From Spirochaetota bacterium (GTDB taxonomy: Bacteria; Spirochaetota; JAGLSM01): a DNA stretch of 9,696 nucleotides. Shown in pieces: positions 7,886 to 9,696 of this stretch. How positions within the stretch are numbered: position 1 is the first letter of the stretch; the number at the start of each line of letters is the position of its first letter. The notes beneath the pieces are model-generated. The model was given only the letters and a program-made list of their open reading frames with translations. It was not told the origin of the DNA and did not search any database. The stretch spans positions 1-9,696 of the forward strand of contig JAGLSM010000042.1 in assembly GCA_023135745.1 (NCBI GenBank), read 5' to 3'. A program made the translations under genes and the position numbers.

Positions 7886-8752
7886 CTATCCCTTTACAGC
7901 ACCTTCTGTTACTCTTGCTATAATCCATTTAGACATAAAGATAAATAGAAGTACAATAGGTAAAATTGATATTGAAGAACCTACCATTATCGCTCCATAA
8001 TCAACACTCTGCATACCCTTCATTGTATTAAGAGCAACAGGAATTGTATAAAATGCCTTGTCTGTCATGATAACCAAAGCACGCATGAAGTCATTCCATG
8101 TAGTAAGAAAAACAATAATCCCAAGAGATCCGAGAGCCGGCCGTATAATAGGAAGAACTATCTTATAGTATGTTTGAAATTCGGAAGCCCCATCTATCCT
8201 TGCAGCCTGAACAAGACTGGGAGGCACCGATACGGTTATAAACTGTCTCATAAGAAACACCCCGAAGGCGTTGGCGGCTACAGGCAGATAAAGAGCATGC
8301 CCTGTATTCAGCCATCCAAAAGCTCTCATCTGAGCAAAATACGGAACAATGGAGACAACCGTAGGAATCATCATCGTAATAAGCATCGAAGCAAAAAGAA
8401 GTTTTTTGCCTCTGAATTCATACATTGCAAACCCGTAACCGGATAAAGAACAGAAAATAAGAGAGAGTATGGTAGCAGATCCGGCAACATATACTGTCAT
8501 TAAGAAGTTCGTAAAAAATTCAGTGCTTGCAACAAGATTTTTATAATTCTGCAGCAAATGCTTTATAGCATCACTGGAAAAAAGAAGAGGTGGCGGTGTA
8601 TTAAAAATTTGAGAGGATGATTTGGTCGCAAGTAGAATCATATAGAAGAACGGGAAAATGGTTATAATAGACCATATAACCAGAGGTAAATATAAAAGCG
8701 ATCTTTTAACCTTATCTCCGAAATATGCGCCCTTCGTTACGGTATTATCCAC
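7886..8752 (-). CDS. Sugar ABC transporter permease, MalG type (CUT1)
   Basis: Inner-membrane half of a carbohydrate uptake (CUT1) ABC importer, pairing with the MalF-type protein encoded just upstream. The 288-aa protein has about six membrane segments, roughly at residues 17-38, 75-98, 110-130, 140-160, 205-225 and 255-277. The EAA loop that docks the ATPase is clear: VQAARIDGAS (from about residue 181) followed by YYKIVLPIIRPAL. The short cytoplasmic N-terminus and a total below 300 aa are typical of MalG rather than MalF homologues. The start is GTG at 8752 with AAGGA 7 nt upstream, 18 nt after the MalF-type stop. Operon context with two phosphorylases and a beta-glucosidase suggests beta-gluco-oligosaccharides as substrate; this is inference, as permease sequence does not reveal the sugar. 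No ATPase gene is in the window; CUT1 systems often share a distant MsmK-type ATPase. Confidence 0.92.
   Translation of the reverse strand: MDNTVTKGAYFGDKVKRSLLYLPLVIWSIITIFPFFYMILLATKSSSQIFNTPPPLLFSSDAIKHLLQNYKNLVASTEFFTNFLMTVYVAGSATILSLIFCSLSGYGFAMYEFRGKKLLFASMLITMMIPTVVSIVPYFAQMRAFGWLNTGHALYLPVAANAFGVFLMRQFITVSVPPSLVQAARIDGASEFQTYYKIVLPIIRPALGSLGIIVFLTTWNDFMRALVIMTDKAFYTIPVALNTMKGMQSVDYGAIMVGSSISILPIVLLFIFMSKWIIARVTEGAVKG
7889..7895 (-). promoter_or_regulatory. Ribosome binding site deciding the GH1 GTG start
   Basis: AAAGGGA on the minus strand lies in the last codons of the MalG-type permease, 8 nt before the GTG at 7880. The permease stop TAG (7888-7886) sits between site and start, a layout typical of translational coupling. 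Nothing comparable was noticed as support for the upstream ATG at 7928. Confidence 0.55.
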
Positions 8753-8762
8753 GGTATTATCC
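8739..8762 (-). repeat. Perfect 12-bp tandem duplication over the MalG-type RBS and start
   Basis: The unit GGATAATACCGT (minus strand) occurs twice without a break, at 8762-8751 and 8750-8739. The first copy supplies part of the Shine-Dalgarno and the first two bases of the GTG start. The second copy encodes residues 2 to 4 and the start of the next codon (Asp-Asn-Thr-Val), where GTA stands in the equivalent place of GTG. Twelve bases keep the frame. It looks like a recent slippage duplication of the initiation region. Confidence 0.85.
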
Positions 8763-8764
8763 TT
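8760..8764 (-). promoter_or_regulatory. Ribosome binding site of the MalG-type permease
   Basis: AAGGA on the minus strand, 7 nt before the GTG at 8752 and only 6 nt after the MalF-type stop codon (8773-8771). Good spacing supports GTG as the start. The duplicated unit places a second GGAT just inside the gene, but without an equally good start codon behind it. Confidence 0.6.
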
Positions 8765-8770
8765 AAATTT

Positions 8771-9696
8771 TTATTTTTCTTTAAATACCTTTGTATTTAT
8801 CCAGGTTAAAATCATAATTATTACAAACAGTACGTATGAAGCAGCAGCAGCAAGACCAAAGGAGTTCCATCTAAACGCATTATTGTAAATATAGATAGAT
8901 GAAGTCATCCCCATAAAGGCATTTGCGGCACCTCCTCCAATTCCAAGCAGAACCACAGGATCATCAAAAGACTGCATACCTCCAATGATAGACATCGTAG
9001 AACCAAAGAAAATCACTGGTTTCAATAATGGAATAGTAATCCTGAAAAATATCTGCCAACCACTGGCTCCGTCAATCCTTGCCGCTTCATAAATTGAAGA
9101 ATCTATGCCCTGCATACCGGCCATATATATAATCGCATTCCATCCGGTCCAGCGCCACATTGATAAAATTGCAATTGAAACCCATGTTAATTCACCCTTT
9201 AACCACTCAACCGGCATCTTTATAGCAAAACCTATTTCATTTAAAATCGGAGCAATAAATTTAAGCATGTAATTCAAAAATCCCGTATGGTACCCGTAAA
9301 AAATACTGAATACCAGAGCAATTGCCACAAGAGAAGTTATGTAAGGCATAAACAGGATAGACTTAAAAAGATTTTTAAATTTCATGTATGACTGATTCAG
9401 CATATAAGCAAAACTAAGCGCTATTAAATGACTAGGTAAAGCACCCAATATTAAAATCGCAAATGTATTGCCAAGAGTCTTCCAGAACAAATTCGCTCTT
9501 AGTATAAACAGGAAGTTGTCAACTCCGACAAATTTCATGGGTCTGATACCGTTCCATTGATTAAGACTCAATATAAGAGAAAAAACAATCGGAAAGGCCA
9601 TGAAAACTGCAAAAACAATGAAAAACGGGGATACAAACATATACGGTGCCATCTTCATACGGCGCTTTGACCATTTATAATGCTTTACAGCAGTTT
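8771..9696 (-). CDS. Sugar ABC transporter permease, MalF type (CUT1), probably 5'-partial
   Basis: Partner permease of the MalG-type protein in a CUT1 sugar importer of the inner membrane. Counting from an internal ATG at 9658 there are 295 aa and about six hydrophobic segments (roughly 6-33, 62-85, 100-125, 158-180, 213-235, 268-290). A periplasmic loop follows the first (NQWNGIRPMKFVGVDNF), and the ATPase-docking EAA loop is YEAARIDGASGWQ (Glu191) plus FRITIPLLKP. The frame does not begin at 9658. Twelve more codons without stop or start run to the right edge and encode TAVKHYKWSKRR, a basic stretch that suits the cytoplasmic N-terminus of MalF-type permeases. No Shine-Dalgarno precedes 9658. 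The true start is therefore probably a few codons beyond the window. A solute-binding protein gene is commonly found just upstream in such operons and may lie there. Substrate is inferred from the operon only. Confidence 0.9.
   Translation of the reverse strand, partial: TAVKHYKWSKRRMKMAPYMFVSPFFIVFAVFMAFPIVFSLILSLNQWNGIRPMKFVGVDNFLFILRANLFWKTLGNTFAILILGALPSHLIALSFAYMLNQSYMKFKNLFKSILFMPYITSLVAIALVFSIFYGYHTGFLNYMLKFIAPILNEIGFAIKMPVEWLKGELTWVSIAILSMWRWTGWNAIIYMAGMQGIDSSIYEAARIDGASGWQIFFRITIPLLKPVIFFGSTMSIIGGMQSFDDPVVLLGIGGGAANAFMGMTSSIYIYNNAFRWNSFGLAAAASYVLFVIIMILTWINTKVFKEK

Noticed and set aside
4011..8888. Several plus-strand frames of 60-90 aa opposite the main genes
   Set aside because: Each is antisense to a gene with recognisable family motifs, and none has a recognisable domain or a convincing start signal.
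1..9696. CRISPR arrays, tRNA genes, insertion sequences or riboswitches
   Set aside because: No spaced direct repeats, cloverleaf, transposase or terminal inverted repeats were seen, and the window is almost fully filled by six metabolic genes.

Overview
The window is AT-rich, by eye clearly below 40% G+C. Its proteins are rich in Lys, Ile and Asn, and starts include GTG and possibly TTG. The tetramer CCGG is strikingly common for such a sequence. This suggests a low-GC saccharolytic, probably fermentative bacterium, for example a clostridial-type Firmicute, a spirochaete or a related candidate lineage. No rRNA or marker gene is present to fix the taxon, so this is only an impression.

All six genes lie on the minus strand and read from right to left as one compact, operon-like series. 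In transcription order they are: a MalF-type sugar ABC permease (9696 to 8771, its beginning probably beyond the right edge); a MalG-type permease (8752 to 7886, GTG start); a GH1 beta-glucosidase (most likely 7880 to 6534, GTG start); a GH94 phosphorylase of about 919 aa (6508 to 3749); a long phosphorylase of 1112 aa (3688 to 350); and the first 126 codons of a GT5 glycogen/starch synthase (378 to 1, running off the left edge). Gaps are 18, 5, about 25 and 60 nt, and the last pair overlaps by 29 nt. No promoter or convincing terminator is visible, so the transcript probably starts to the right and ends to the left of the window. No stretch over 100 bases lacks a gene.

The simplest reading is a beta-gluco-oligosaccharide use operon. 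The permease pair imports the oligosaccharides, with a binding protein and ATPase expected outside the window. The two inverting phosphorylases split them in the cytoplasm to alpha-glucose 1-phosphate, and GH1 hydrolyses short beta-glucosides to glucose. The GT5 enzyme could place the saved glucose 1-phosphate, through ADP-glucose, into glycogen. The 919-aa phosphorylase most resembles, from memory, laminaribiose phosphorylases. The 1112-aa partner has the length of GH161 beta-1,3-oligoglucan phosphorylases or of GH94 1,2-beta-oligoglucan phosphorylases. I lean to beta-1,3-glucan (laminarin or callose type) as substrate, but the linkage cannot be settled by reading.

The main points for a second look are the pairing of two phosphorylases with a storage synthase, an NE-Ile in place of the usual NE-Pro in GH1, a 12-bp tandem duplication across the ribosome binding site and start of the MalG-type permease, and several starts that differ from the longest open frame.
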